This document shows positions 23,901 to 38,454 of a DNA stretch of 64,000 nt, piece after piece (position 1 is the first letter of the stretch; every line of letters begins with the position of its first letter). The translations under genes were made by a program, and so were the position numbers. This DNA comes from Hydra vulgaris. Its lineage: Eukaryota; Cnidaria; Hydrozoa; Anthoathecata; Hydridae. A model generated the notes under the pieces. The model ran no database searches. It had not been told where the DNA came from and saw only the letters and a program-made list of their open reading frames with translations. The stretch is from assembly GCF_038396675.1 (NCBI RefSeq), contig NC_088921.1:29905501-29969500 (forward strand), written 5' to 3'.

Positions 23901-25000
23901 TATAATCAGATTCAAACAATATTTTATGGAAAAACATAACGTGTCAGAGTATTAGATTCTGTAGAGCAATTATTCTAGAGTATGTAAAGGAAAATTAAGA
24001 AGTGGTATTATTTATTAATGAGGAAATTAAAAAAAAAAATTTAACTTGTATCCTATTAAAGTTTACCTTCCAGGACATAAGTATGGTTTGATCAATTATA
24101 ATTTTATCCTTTCGATGATTGATGGAGAAATTTTAGTTTACATCTATGGCCGTTCGGAGGGTGGGGTTGTAGAGGAGGTTTGTCTAACCTTGACGAAAAT
24201 CTAGAATTAGATACAGATTTTGAAGAATAAAGTTCTAAACTGTATAATCTGTATAATGTATAACTTTATATTTATTTGCCTACTATATAAATTTATTAAA
24301 TATATAAAATAAATATTAAAATAAATTTTTAAAAATATCATTAAAAAAAATTGAAGTGATTTCGCTCAAATCATTAGAGTTTGGAAACAAACATACCCTA
24401 AACGTTCATTTATTAGTTGTTTTTATTTAAATATTATTTTTTTTATAATTTTTTTTTTAGTTAAAAACAACAGATTTTAATTCTCAACTAGTAATCTATT
24501 AAAGTTTGAAAAGATAAACTGTATAAAGTTTTCACCCAAATGTGAAGGTTGTAAACTTTACTTGATCATAACTTTCAAAGAATTAAAAGGTTATTCAGTG
24601 AAATTTAAAATTGTCAATGGATTTAAATTTAGTATAAAATAGCAAAAATCTTTTTTTTAGATTCATTGCATTCATATTTAAGTGGGAGCTATTTCTTTGG
24701 GAGTATTTTTGATCCCGGGCTTCAATCACAGCAATTTTTTTACAAAACTTTATATTTCGCATAAACGTAAGTTTGGAGCATTTGGAAAATTGTCCATTGT
24801 TTGGACAATGCTCGAAAGTATTGCATATAAAAAATCCAACTAGTGCCCCTAGCGCTCTTCCACATCTCCCTCCCCCTCCTTCACTTTGTTGTGCCAATGA
24901 GCTGGTTAAAAACAAAAGTAAAATATATTATCTTAAATCTTTATTTACTCAATCAGGGGTTAATATCCACATAAAAAATATTTTATTATAAAGTTTTTAG
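21000..25000. other. AT-rich intergenic, no confident gene
   Basis: The only protein-like stretch is around 23090-23240 (ESPGNQEDLINE, SSSRTKRRLANISFD), which looks like a scrap of a regulatory or transposon ORF I cannot name. Near 24790 a short inverted pair, ATTGTCCA...TGGACAAT, is visible. Poly-A and poly-T runs are common. Confidence 0.4.
21561..21680. repeat. 60-bp tandem duplication
   Basis: Two copies of a 60-bp unit starting CAAACATCAGTATAATACGT differ by one base (TTGCTAA versus TTGTTAA), so the duplication is recent. Confidence 0.93.
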
Positions 25001-25004
25001 AAGT

Positions 25005-25440
25005 GGTTCTCAACATTAAATGGAAAGCACATATTGACTAAATCTGCTCAAAAACATCTAAAAGTAACAAAACATATGTTTATTTATGGAGGCAAAAATA
25101 CTAATTTGAGAACTCCAACGTTTATAAGGTTTTATGCTATATACACATGTGGCAAAACAAATTAATATTACCCTTCTTTAAAGACTTTTATTCTCTATAC
25201 CCAATTAACAAGTATATACTTAGAAATAACAACATTTTATATGAACTAATTTGCAAAACAAAGTTTAACAGATTTTGCATTATATTTCGAGCGCCATATC
25301 TCTGGAATAAAACTAATCTTAATATATTCAATGTTTTTCCGATCTTTAAAATCAAACTTAAAAGTGTTATATAACACTTTTAAGAATATAGAATATTCTA
25401 TCTTTTGATATATATTTAAATACTTTTTATAATTATCACG
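25005..25440 (+). pseudogene. LINE 3'-end fragment
   Basis: LNIKWKAHID*ICSKTSKSNK-like sequence followed by a 75-codon open part with YPINKYILRNNNILYEL and FCIIFRAPYLWNKTNLNIFN matches the C-terminal tail of CR1-like RT proteins (FSIxYRGPxIWNxLP). There is an in-frame stop near the start. No tail repeat is evident. Confidence 0.6.
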
Positions 25441-25781
25441 TCTTCTCTCTTCCTTATTATAAAGAAACGCCTGACCCTGATAAAGTAAATATAGTATACT
25501 GTATTTTTGCCATGATGTAAAAAAATTTTAAACTTGTAAAAGATTCTGATTATAAGATCATTATAACCTTCTTTCAGAAACCTTGTTTCTTTGTTTTTTT
25601 AAACAAATATAAACAAGTATAAACAAACCAGAAGAAAAAAAAAAAGGGTCATTTATTCTAGAAGCCTCGTAAAGTGAAACTTTTTGAGGCAAGGACTAAG
25701 AAATTAATAGTTTATGATAAAACAAGTGAAAAAAGAATATTTGTATTGGTTTAAAAAATGGCGAATCTGGGTGTTTTACCT

Positions 25782-25783
<2 letters not shown>

Positions 25784-25857
<74 letters not shown>

Positions 25858-25866
25858 ATATATATA
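25784..25866. repeat. (TA)n microsatellite
   Basis: TA repeats with a phase slip (TATTATA) near 25846. Confidence 0.96.
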
Positions 25867-25966
25867 CATAAATATACTGGTTCAAAAACTATTAAAATGT
25901 CATAAGCAGTTAAGGCCGGCGCAAAGGGGGTGTAAACCCCTCCACCTCCCCCCATTAATGAATTTG

Positions 25967-26167
<201 letters not shown>

Positions 26168-26537
26168 CTTTGGCCATAAGAGATAAATAAAATTGTCATA
26201 AAACTGTTACCATCATGTAAATAACATAGCTAAAGCTTCTAGCAATTTCTATGATTATTTCAATGCAAACACATTTACCATATCGTCACCGTCTACTGCC
26301 ACATCTTGAAATACCGTTTCGTAATCAAGTACTTCTTACAACGTTTCACCATTGTTTGCCTTTCAAATGCCATTTCATTAGTATTTTTTTTCATTTCAAC
26401 AGCGTTATTTACTGTTTCGATATAGGCTTGTAATGGTGTGACTTTGAAATACTTTTTATTTTATAAATAATTCAGCGATTTTGAGTATTTTAAACTTTAG
26501 TTTTTTTTTGTTTTATAATTTTACAAATGTTGTTATA

Positions 26538-26569
26538 ACATATATATATATATATATAAACACACACAC

Positions 26570-26611
<42 letters not shown>

Positions 26612-26622
26612 GTTATATATTT
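26538..26622. repeat. (TA)n(CA)n(TA)n palindromic microsatellite
   Basis: ATAACATATATATA, then about 45 bases of CA, then TATATATATGTTATAT. The outer TA arms form an inverted pair around the CA core. Confidence 0.9.
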
Positions 26623-26629
26623 TTTAATA

Positions 26630-27670
26630 TATGTTATAAATAGTGAACGATAATAAAACTAAATTTGTCTTTTTCTAGCTCTAACGATTGGTTTTGTTAT
26701 ATGTAAATGATAGATATATATACTCGAGGCACATACTTTATAACTGTAAGTATTTTCATTAAATACTTACTCTATAAATAAATATGTTATTTAACGACAA
26801 AAAAAGAATAAAAATATCATATATTTATAAATGTTAACAAATATTTTACTTACTTAAAAAAAGTCGATAATTTTTAAAAGAATTAAAATTAAATTAGTCA
26901 AAGTGGAAAGCTTTTCAACTATTAAAATTAAAGTCCATTTAGGGACTTTAATGTTGATAGTTTTATATTTGATCGCAAACGCAGCAGCCAGCTTAGTTTC
27001 TTTATTGTTCAAGACTGTAATTTAGTATTTAAACCACAAAAGTTTTCGTTGAAGTTTTTTCTCGCTCCCAGATTCTCTATCTTTATCTTCACGCCATTTA
27101 AGGCATATATTATTACCAATAGTTAGGTTATTTTAAAAAAATAAAATTTATATAGAAGGTTTTAGAATATTGTATTTTACAATTTACAACAAGAAGATTT
27201 TACAATATTATATAGTTCATCAAAGTACCATAAAGTCAATAACCAACTCTTAACCTTAATATAGTAAATCATTTTCACGTGATATTTATCAACGTGACAT
27301 ACTTAACATTTAATTGAAGTGTCATATTTCGTATCATTTGTTTTTTTCTTAATGGTAAAAATGTTTATATCATTGTTTTTTGAAAAATAAAACACTTTGC
27401 AATTTCACCAAATAAAAACATCTAAACAAACAAAGGCTTCTTTTTCAGACAATAAATGCTTTATAAGTATTCAGTTTTTAAAGTTGATAACGTATTTTTC
27501 ATATAAACTCAAATGTTGAAAAATTATTTACAAATCATCTATACAGATATAAAGTTTATTTTATATATAATTTTTTGTGAAGTTAAAAAATGGTTTTCTT
27601 TTGAAGGTAATATTTTTATATAAACGGTCGTTGTTTTAATTCTACTTTTCAATGATATTTAGATTTAGTT
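26630..27670. other. AT-rich intergenic, nothing recognised
   Basis: No open frame, inverted repeat or known domain found in this interval. Confidence 0.5.
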
Positions 27671-27671
27671 T

Positions 27672-27796
<125 letters not shown>

Positions 27797-27842
27797 GTAC
27801 TGTTCTCTTTAAAACCTAACTAATGTGTCACCTATTCTAATA

Positions 27843-27936
27843 GGGGTAAGTTGAGCAGCTTTGAAAAAAATAAATAAAACTAATCTTTCAAACACAAAGA
27901 CTTTGATAAAAAATTAACTTAAACCCCGCTCTACCC
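27843..27936. mobile_element. possible 94-bp MITE remnant
   Basis: TA|GGGGTAAGTTGAGCAG on the left and CCCCGCTCTACCC|TA on the right form an imperfect inverted pair flanked by TA. The ends resemble those of the MITE at 13996, but the match is weak. Confidence 0.3.
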
Positions 27937-28363
27937 TACTTTTTTTCAGAAATGTAGTTTATGTTTTTAAATGAAATACAAAAATATTTTAAAAAGTTCT
28001 GATTTGGATTTTTTGGGTGAAACGAACAGCAGAAGTATCTTCGGTTTATTTGTGTAGATCAGACACTAATAAAATGCTACAAAATATACAAAATGTGCAA
28101 TTATATGTATACAAAAGTTTATGTGGACAAATCAACCAAAGTAGCGGTATTTTAGAGCTGGGAAACTGGTTTCTTGTCAAAGTTAGATTTTAAAAACTCC
28201 AAAAAGGCACGCTTCTGTCTACCTACTATATTTTTTTTTACATAGAACATATTAACTCCTCACATTAATAAAAGCAAATGGATTCTTTTCCCTTTGCTTT
28301 CTTAAAAACGCTATTTACAAATAATTATACAGATGAAACTGAAATAAAAAGAGATTTTGTTAC

Positions 28364-28436
28364 AAATTTTAGAAGTGGTTCACGACGAGAACAATACCTG
28401 GAAACCACATATTGACTTTATCCCAAATAACACATG
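28364..28436 (+). pseudogene. short LINE RT scrap
   Basis: LEVVHDENNTWKPHIDFIP matches the LGVxIDENLTWKxHI block of CR1-like RTs. Only about 24 codons are recognisable. Confidence 0.5.
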
Positions 28437-28684
28437 GGCATCAGACCGATATTGGCGTGACATCTAAAATAAAAATATAAAAATTACAAAAAGAGATGTA
28501 TTTTTACATACTTTTGATGGGCGGCTGCTCATCAGCAGCACGTAAACGTGAAAACGTTAAAATAACATCAACCTGACGTCCGCATCCGATCAAAAATGGA
28601 TATCTGATGGATAAGCAGAAAATAGTATGGCTCAAAATAAGGTTTTGAGTTTTGAAAAAAACGTAGATATCGTTCTGTTTTTGG

Positions 28685-28825
28685 GAGAAATGTAAGAGAG
28701 CGCTGCTACATTGACTACATTGACTAAATACCTGCCCCAACCCAAACCCTCAGTCAATGTAGCAGCATCTCCTTGCATGTTTACCTAAATCATTCGATGT
28801 TGCAGCGCTCCCTTACATGTCCTTG
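28685..28825. repeat. inverted repeat, MITE-like scrap
   Basis: ATGTAAGAGAGCGCTGCTAC at the left pairs with GTTGCAGCGCTCCCTTACAT at the right. Inside, GCTGCTACATTGACT pairs with AGTCAATGTAGCAGC, so two nested stems are present. Confidence 0.6.
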
Positions 28826-28971
28826 TTGTATCAATATAATGTTTGATCTGCGTGTTTTAAAACTCTTAATACCTCATTTTGAGCAATACTATCTTCTGCT
28901 TACCATGTATTTGTGCTCCTAAAAATACATGTTGACCAAGTGATAAAATTAATCATAAATATATAAAGTGT

Positions 28972-29085
<114 letters not shown>

Positions 29086-29104
29086 ATACATACATATATT
29101 TATT

Positions 29105-31137
<2,033 letters not shown>

Positions 31138-31211
31138 ATTATTGCTCTGTTCTTTAAGAACATTGAGCACTCTATTTTTAAAATACACTAACATAATTTA
31201 AACACACACAC

Positions 31212-31220
31212 ATATATATA

Positions 31221-31290
<70 letters not shown>
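31212..31290. repeat. (TA)n microsatellite
   Basis: Short CA stretch, then TA repeats with one TGCA interruption. Confidence 0.95.
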
Positions 31291-31293
<3 letters not shown>

Positions 31294-31782
31294 TTATGTT
31301 TATTATAAAGTTTGGTAATATATTAATGTTTAAAAAGTTAAATTAAAGTTATTTTTAAGTAAACATTGAAAAGGTTTATTAAGAAATACAAAAATATTAA
31401 AATTCAATAAAAAATCGAAATACTGATTGAACTGGTTCATAGTTAAAACAAATATAATCCAAGTGATAAAAACTTAATAAAAAATATAAAGTTCATACTT
31501 TCATTTTGGATAATAAAGTTTATTACACTTTAAGTAACTGTACACTTGTAACAATCGGTTCTTCGCAGAAGAACCGATTTGTTTCAAAGATTGTGCGGAA
31601 AAAATGAATTTTAAATTTGGATTTCAAACTTTCTTAAAACTATCATTAAAGTGGTATTAAATCAACATCTTTGCTCGAAAGAACTGAGCAATGTTTAATT
31701 CCTATCTGGCAGTCGTAAAAATTGAATACTGTGTATTTCTTGACAGTGAAAACTGAGTATGTAAAAAGAATTAGGCTAAGCA

Positions 31783-31878
31783 GTTAACACAAAACGTTCA
31801 ACGAACGTTGCAAACATTCAAGAACGTTCTATGAACGTTCGCAATGTTCGTCAGACGTACTTGAACGTTGTGTGGTAG
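31783..31878 (+). repeat. AACGTT-rich palindromic repeat, copy 1
   Basis: Starts TTAACACAAAACGTTCAACG and ends TTGAACGTTGTGTGGTA, so the ends are inverted copies. The interior is full of GAACGTTC half-sites. A second copy in opposite orientation lies at 46892-46998. It is CpG-rich in an otherwise CpG-poor sequence. Confidence 0.75.
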
Positions 31879-31879
31879 A

Positions 31880-32399
31880 TGGGTGAGCTAATGTTCCTGA
31901 AGCTTGTTCAATTAAAGGCTTTTCGATTGATTTAAAAACACTACGTTTACTATAATAATTAGAATATATACGTATATAATTTTTTTATTTTTATTTTTTT
32001 TTTCATATATTTTGCAGTTCATGCAATAATATAAAAAATTATTCCATAAAAAAAAAGAAAATATATATATATATATATATAAATATTTATATAAACAGAC
32101 AGGGGCTCATAGAAGATATGAATGACCAGAGTCACCACAATCTTGTCATAGAGCCCCTATGCGAGCTTTAACAAGTGCAAATAAAATAAAGTTATTATAA
32201 TGAAATGAAATAAAAAATCAATAGAAAAAAAGCTCCGTTAAAAAAAAAGTCTTCAAAAAAAAAAAAAATTTTGTAAAAAAAAATAAAGAAAAAAAGACAA
32301 TAAGAGGAATAAATTCCTTTGAATATATCAAAAAAATTAGGCTAAAAACGATAGTGTATATTAAAAAAACGATAGTGTATATGTTAATTTTCAAAGCTG
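31880..32399. other. intergenic, nothing recognised
   Basis: AT-rich. Imperfect inverted pair AGGGGCTCATAGAAG (32102) and TCATAGAGCCCCT (32146) suggests a tiny fold-back of about 55 bp. There is a tandem ACGATAGTGTATAT duplication near 32347-32380. Confidence 0.45.
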
Positions 32400-34100
32400 T
32401 CATTTGATTTCAAAATTTTTTTTTTATATAAAATTCAAATGAATTTACTGTTTTTACCATATTGATGTGGTTATTTTTAAAACTGTTCTATATCTTTGGC
32501 CCTCAGTATGTCATACTAAATTCTTTGTATTTAGTTAGTTTTCGAGGTAGTGTGTATGTGAGCCTCTCGTTTGATTTTAGAGAATAGTTATTGTTTTGAT
32601 TTATCTTAAGTTTTGTTTCAAAGTTTTTCGGTGTGAGATTTTTTAATTGATAATACATAAAGATAATGTTTTGAAATGTATTTATCTCTTATACATTTAT
32701 CATTTTCATTTCCCTCATTAAAGAATTTGCATGCTCAAATTTGTTTTTTCTATATATAATTCTGCAAGCATGTTTTTGTACACTAAATATCCTTTTAAGT
32801 TTAGAGGATTGTGTGCTTGCCCACGCAATGTTAACATAAAAAGACTGAAGTATATTAATTGAAGACTTTGAGTATTAGTTAAAGGACTAACTCTATTCTT
32901 TATACCAATAGTTTTTTAATTTTTGGTTCAATGTATTTTATGTGGGAAAGCCAAGATAAGTTTTCATCTACATAGACTCCTAGGTACTTTAAACATTCTT
33001 GTTTTTTAATTTGTTAACTATTTATAAAAAGAAAAGGTAATTTAAGTGGCAGGTTTTCTTCCTGCGTTTTTTTATAAAATAATGTACATTGAGTTTTGTC
33101 TACGTTTATTGTTAGTTTATTGGCTCTGAACCATTTATTTACTTTTAACGGCTCAATATTCATTTCACCATATAGCTGATTCATATCACTATTGGACATA
33201 AACAAATTAGTGTCATCAACATACATAATTGCATTTAAATTTGCAGATACATTACAGAAATCGTTTATATATATTAAAAAAAGAAGAGGGCTGAGATTTG
33301 AACCTTGTGGTACTCCACACTGAATAATTAATGTACCAGAATCTGGATTTATCACATATTGTTTTCGGCCAGTAAGGTAGCTTTTTATCCAAAAAAATCT
33401 TTTGTTTGTTACACCATATTAAATTATTTTTTCTAAGAGTATAGGGTGGTCTAGTGTGTCAAATGCTTTTGACAGCTCTATAAAAATTCCTAGTCTTAAC
33501 TTATCTTTTTATAATGAAGTTCCTAAATAGTGATTTAAAAGGATATTGCCAATCGCAGTTGCTGAACATTGAGTTATTCTAGTTGGTTTATTAATAAGTG
33601 GGCATATATTTTATTTAAAAAGCATACCAAAAAACGATTTTGTATTTAGAATTTTTTCACAAGTAAGTGAATTTAAATTTATATCCCCGATAATGCATAG
33701 TTTTTTATTATTATTATTAACTTTTTTACCACTTCCTCTTGTTTGACTAATTATGCAGTAATTTTGTAAGATAAAATTTGAATTAGTCATGCCAAGTTTC
33801 TGTAATAGCTATGACATCAAATATGTATTTTAAGATATTTAAAAATTCCTTAAGCTTATCAAAATTGTGCTGCATGCTTCGTATATTGATGTGCAATATA
33901 GAAATTGAATTAAAACCATTTGATATTTTGAAATCATAAGGATCTATATATGGTGAATTCAGTAAATTCATTTGAGTTTCATGAAAAATATTTAAATTCT
34001 CATCAGAAAAACTATTTAAAAAGTTATTAAGGAAGGGATCGTTTTTCAAAACCTTTGTCGTTTAAAGCATGATTGTCGTTTAAAGCATGATCCATGATAA
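32400..34100 (-). pseudogene. LINE ORF2 (endonuclease-reverse transcriptase), broken
   Basis: Reading right to left: ISILHINIRSMQHNFDKL and IAITETWHD (AP endonuclease start, 34049-33783); GDINLNSL and PLINKPTRIT (endonuclease end) in shifted frames; then a deletion straight into IFIELSKAFDTLDHPIL (RT). After that come CGVPQGSNLSPLLFLIYIND and YVDDTNLF (catalytic YVDD) in the open part 33355-33014, followed by KYLGVYVDENLSW and a tail with EFSMTY*GPKI. This is CR1-like non-LTR architecture. The N-terminal RT part is deleted and many stops are present. Confidence 0.85.
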
Positions 34101-34169
34101 TTTAGATAATTATTACAAATAAAAAAAAAACTAAGAAATAAATAAAAGATCGTTTAGGAAATATTCAAT

Positions 34170-34960
34170 CATAAAATGACAATAAAGTTCTATCTCCATA
34201 AATCGTTTTAACGTCTCCAGCATAATTGTTCTCTTTTGCTTTCCATTTGCGAATGACCAAATTATCATAAGTAATGAAAGCAAATTTACCAGATTGACGG
34301 GCAACTTTGATTTCTTCTCTTAAAGTTTTTCTTATTTTATTTGTTTCAGCACAAAAGTCTTCATTAATATATATTTTTACCTTTTAACATAACAGATGTT
34401 TTCAAGATTTTAACTTTATCTTCATAATCCAAAAGTTTTGAAACTATTGTCCTAGGTTTATTTTTCTCCCTAAATCCAGTCCGGTACGCTCGTTCAATTT
34501 TTATATCCTTTAAAGCTAAACACTCATCGAATAATTTTTTAACCTTCGTTTCACTTACATTCCAGTTTTCATTTTCTGTTTCCTTTATTCCATTTACACG
34601 TAAATTGTTCCTTCTGGACCTGTCTTCATCTCACTTAGCTTTTTTTTTATATCCATATATTCACTGTTGTCTTTATTGGTTCCGTTGCGAAAATTTGTCT
34701 CTTTGTCAAATGAAACAAGTTTTTTTTTTTTTTTTTTATCAATAGGTTCTTCGTAAAAGTTTAAACTTTTTTTTATTTTCATTATCTCAGATTCAATCGA
34801 TTTGATTTTTTGACTATTGTCAATTATATCTTTTTTAACTCTATCCAGTCGCTGGTTTGTCATCTTTGTATTTGCACTTATCATGTTGACGAAATTTATT
34901 TCCTATTTTTTCATCATCGTCTCGGTTTTTTTTTTCAATTTCATCAAACATTTCCTTTAT
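34170..34960 (-). pseudogene. LINE ORF1 protein, coiled coil plus RRM-like region
   Basis: Begins about 34960 with [20 protein letters not shown], then a coiled-coil stretch (34884-34594: [18 protein letters not shown]). A frameshift leads into RRNNLRVNGIKETENENWN, LKDIKIERAYRTG and KNIYINEDFCAETNKIRK, the RRM and C-terminal domain of L1/CR1-type ORF1 nucleic-acid chaperones. It lies just 5' of ORF2 in the same element. A (TA)n tract starts about 50 bp upstream. Confidence 0.8.
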
Positions 34961-35011
34961 AAGCTTTATAAATTCAATTAATGTAACTGCCATACTTAGT
35001 AAATCCTGTTG

Positions 35012-35123
<112 letters not shown>

Positions 35124-35135
35124 TATATATATATT

Positions 35136-35390
35136 ATGGGCGGATCCAGCCTTTTTTGATGTTTGAGATTTTTGATATATGAGCTAATTTTCAGACATGG
35201 AACAAAACCTAAACATTTATATGTTTATACATATGTCAAATAATAATGCTTTGCAAAAAATTGCGATGGTTGGAACCTGGGAACAAAAAAGCCCTCAAAT
35301 TTTTGCCACAACTTCCCCAAACGTGAGAGCCAAAAGTTGGTAAACTATTTTATGTACTATTCTTAAATAAATTTATATTCATTGATAAGA
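35136..35390 (+). mobile_element. partial copy of the GGCGGATCCAG fold-back family
   Basis: Begins GGGCGGATCCAGCCTTTTTTG and follows the left half of the element at 37336 (AACATTTATATGTTTATAC, TTTGCAAAAAATTGCRATG, ACAAAAAAGCC). The right half is missing. It sits between two (TA)n tracts. Confidence 0.7.
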
Positions 35391-35393
35391 TTT

Positions 35394-35542
<149 letters not shown>

Positions 35543-35544
35543 TA

Positions 35545-37335
35545 TATATCACTAGTTATAACAAATATTTAATAGTTAGGTATGGAACTTTGAAAGTTTG
35601 AGAAGTCTAAAATACTTCAAATTAAAGTTTACAAACTGAGTTTAAAAAACCTTAATTAAAGATTTTAAATACTATTTCTAACTCAAAATTCAAAGACTAG
35701 CCAACTTAATTTCAACTATTAACCTGACGTATTGACGTACTTCATGTACTTAAGTGTTTGAAATGCATCAATACTCGTAATTAGTATATTCTTCATTTCG
35801 TTAGGTCTGTACAAAGTAAAAATTCAAAGATTAAGTCTATTTATAGTGTTTGCAAACATCAGACTTATGTCGTTTGCCGATGGAACATCTTTAGTTTATT
35901 TTACCTATCGGGCTGACGTCGGCCCAATGAAGTAAAAAGATGCCCATCTAATACTGATATAAAAGGCCGACGTCCATGTGATTTCTGTAATTTACTCAAA
36001 ATATCTAAAAGTAACGGAGTCTTATATAAATTCAGATCTTATCTGAACAAAAAAACTCAACTTTATTTCTTATTTAATCACATCTATATAAGTTATTTAA
36101 ATGTAGTTTTGGTTAAAATAACTTAAAGTTATTTTACCGCCTTTAGAGGCATGCGATCTGCTTAATTATTTTTGCGGATTATTTTACTCATTCTAAACCA
36201 TTATTTATGGAGAGAAAGAGACATAATATTTACAAACTCAATGCTTATGGAATAAGCATTGAGTTTGTATTTAGTTGAGTGAGTATTGTTTTGCGGAATT
36301 TTAATCTAAATTTCTTTTGTCTTTCCTAACTAAATCTTAAATAAAGGATTCTTTTATTTGATAATATAATCAGATACTTCTAATATTGTTTGAGTATAAA
36401 ATACTAGTTCTCTCAACAGAGTTAATCAACTAATATTACTTAAAATTAAAAGCATCTCTTCATCCATTGAAACTAAAATCGGCAAAAACTTTTGCAAAGA
36501 TATTATTTGACAAGCTATTTTTTGGTTAAAAGATGATTGTTTTCGTATAATGATTGATGAAGCATTTCATTTATTGTATTCATTAAATAAAAGTTTCTCT
36601 GATTTTTTTCTTCTTTTTACTACACCTGCTACAGGCTCTCGCATAATGACAATTTGTCCTAACTTAAAAACTCTTTGTTGATAAAAAGATTGTATCTAAA
36701 AATTTTAGATTTTAGTAAAATGTAAAATTTATTTTATGTAAAATTAGATTTTAGTAAAATAAAAAATTTTACATTTTAGTAAAATGTAAAATATAGATTA
36801 GAAAGTAAAGTAAGTATAGATTTTTGAGTTTTTTTAAAAATACGACAAAAGTTCTTTTGTTATACATGATTCGCTTTTTTTTTTTTTTTTTTTATCTCTC
36901 TGTTAATATTAAGCTACCCTTCGAAATGTTTCGAAAGAGTCTCAAAACATATGCTTTGAAACGTGTGACATTCTTACAATAGTTTGGGAGCTAATGAGCC
37001 AAGACCCAATAAAATCTTTTTAATTGGATTTCAGCAAGTAAAGCATTTTACTTGAGTAAGTAAAGCATTTTTTATCAACTCAAATAATCCTGTAACAAAG
37101 TCAACATAGATTTGATTCAATTTTAGAGCCTGGACTCAAACTAGCTTCTGATTTGTATTGTTCTATTATTTTGTATAAAAATTATATTCATAAAAACAAT
37201 TATTATAATAAATTGAAATAGCAATTGCTACACTTGCTATACTCTTGATCCGCCTCAACAAACAATGTCTAATGTTTAACATTTAAACGTTGGTCTTGCG
37301 TTAACGTTTATAACTAGTTGAAAAACCATCATAAC
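35545..37335. other. intergenic, no gene
   Basis: AT-rich with no coding signal. It holds a perfect 16-bp stem with a 5-nt loop (36232-36268) and direct or inverted copies of TTTTAGTAAAATGTAAAATT between 36700 and 36800. Confidence 0.5.
36232..36268. repeat. perfect 16-bp hairpin
   Basis: ACAAACTCAATGCTTA, TGGAA loop, then TAAGCATTGAGTTTGT. Confidence 0.85.
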
Positions 37336-37819
37336 CAGTGGCGGATCCAGCATTTTTTGATCTTTGATATAGCTAACTTCCAGACGTGAAGCTAACTCCA
37401 AACATTTATATGTTTATACTTATGTCAAATAATGAGGGTTTGCAAAAAATTGCAATGATTGGAGGCTGGAAACAAAAAAGCCCCAAAATTTTTGCAACAC
37501 CTGCCCCAAACGTGAGAGCAATAAGTTGATAAAATATTTTTTGTACTTTTCTCAATTAGACTTATATTCATCAATAATTCGTAAGTTTCATAGTATTATC
37601 TCTCAGCGTTCAAAAATTATGACCATGTAAAAATTAAACCCCCCTCAATTTGAGGGGGTTGTAATTTTTATATGGTCATAATTTTTATGCCTCCAGCCAT
37701 CGCAATTTTTTGCAAACCCTCATTATTCGATATAAATATAAACATATAAATGTTTGGAGTTAGCTTCACGTCTGGAAGTTAGCTATCTCAAAGATCAAAA
37801 AATGCTGGATCCGCCACTG
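37336..37819. mobile_element. 484-bp fold-back element with nested hairpin
   Basis: Ends read CAGTGGCGGATCCAGC inward from both sides. Outer arms of about 128 bp (37336-37463 and 37692-37819) are near-identical inverted copies. A second stem in the centre (about 37615-37690) pairs AAAAATTATGACCATGTAAA with its inverse around CCCCCTCAATTTGAGGGGG. ATAAC flanks both sides (37331-37335 and 37820-37824), an apparent 5-bp target duplication. No coding capacity. Partial relatives lie at 35136 and about 41715. Confidence 0.85.
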
Positions 37820-38454
37820 ATAACGATAACGTTGGTCTTGTGTAACAATAGCAATATAAAAAATGTTCAAAATATGCTAAAGCGACGTCTAAGAACTATT
37901 ACGAATATAATTACAAATTTTATAAATAGATAAAATAGAAAAAATGATTTTATGAAAGTCCGAACACGTATTACAGATCGCTAGATAACACGCATAAAAA
38001 AATGTTCCTATTCATAGGCCGAATGAATATTAAACTCCAAAAATCAGTCAAAAATAAAACTTAGTTCAAAGTTAAATTGAACTTTGGCTTGTATTCTCTA
38101 GAGTAATTACAACAATTAATTACTTAATGTTTTTAAAATGGTAAGTATACGAAGTAAATTTATTTAATCACATTAAGTTTTGTTAACTTAACTTTTTTTA
38201 AATTCATAAAGTTGTTATAGTATAAAATAAAATTTTATTCAAAAAATTTTTTAAAACTTGTATAATTTTATTATAACTTTATTCAAATCGAATAAAAGTA
38301 ATACGCTTTTAAATACGCTAATAATAACGCTTCGCGTTTGAAAAAAATAAAAATTGTTTAGTTTAAATTTATAACTTTTACTGAATTAATGATTTAAACT
38401 TTTAATTGAAACGAAGAGTTTTCATAATTTAACTAACCGTGTGTTTATTTTTAG

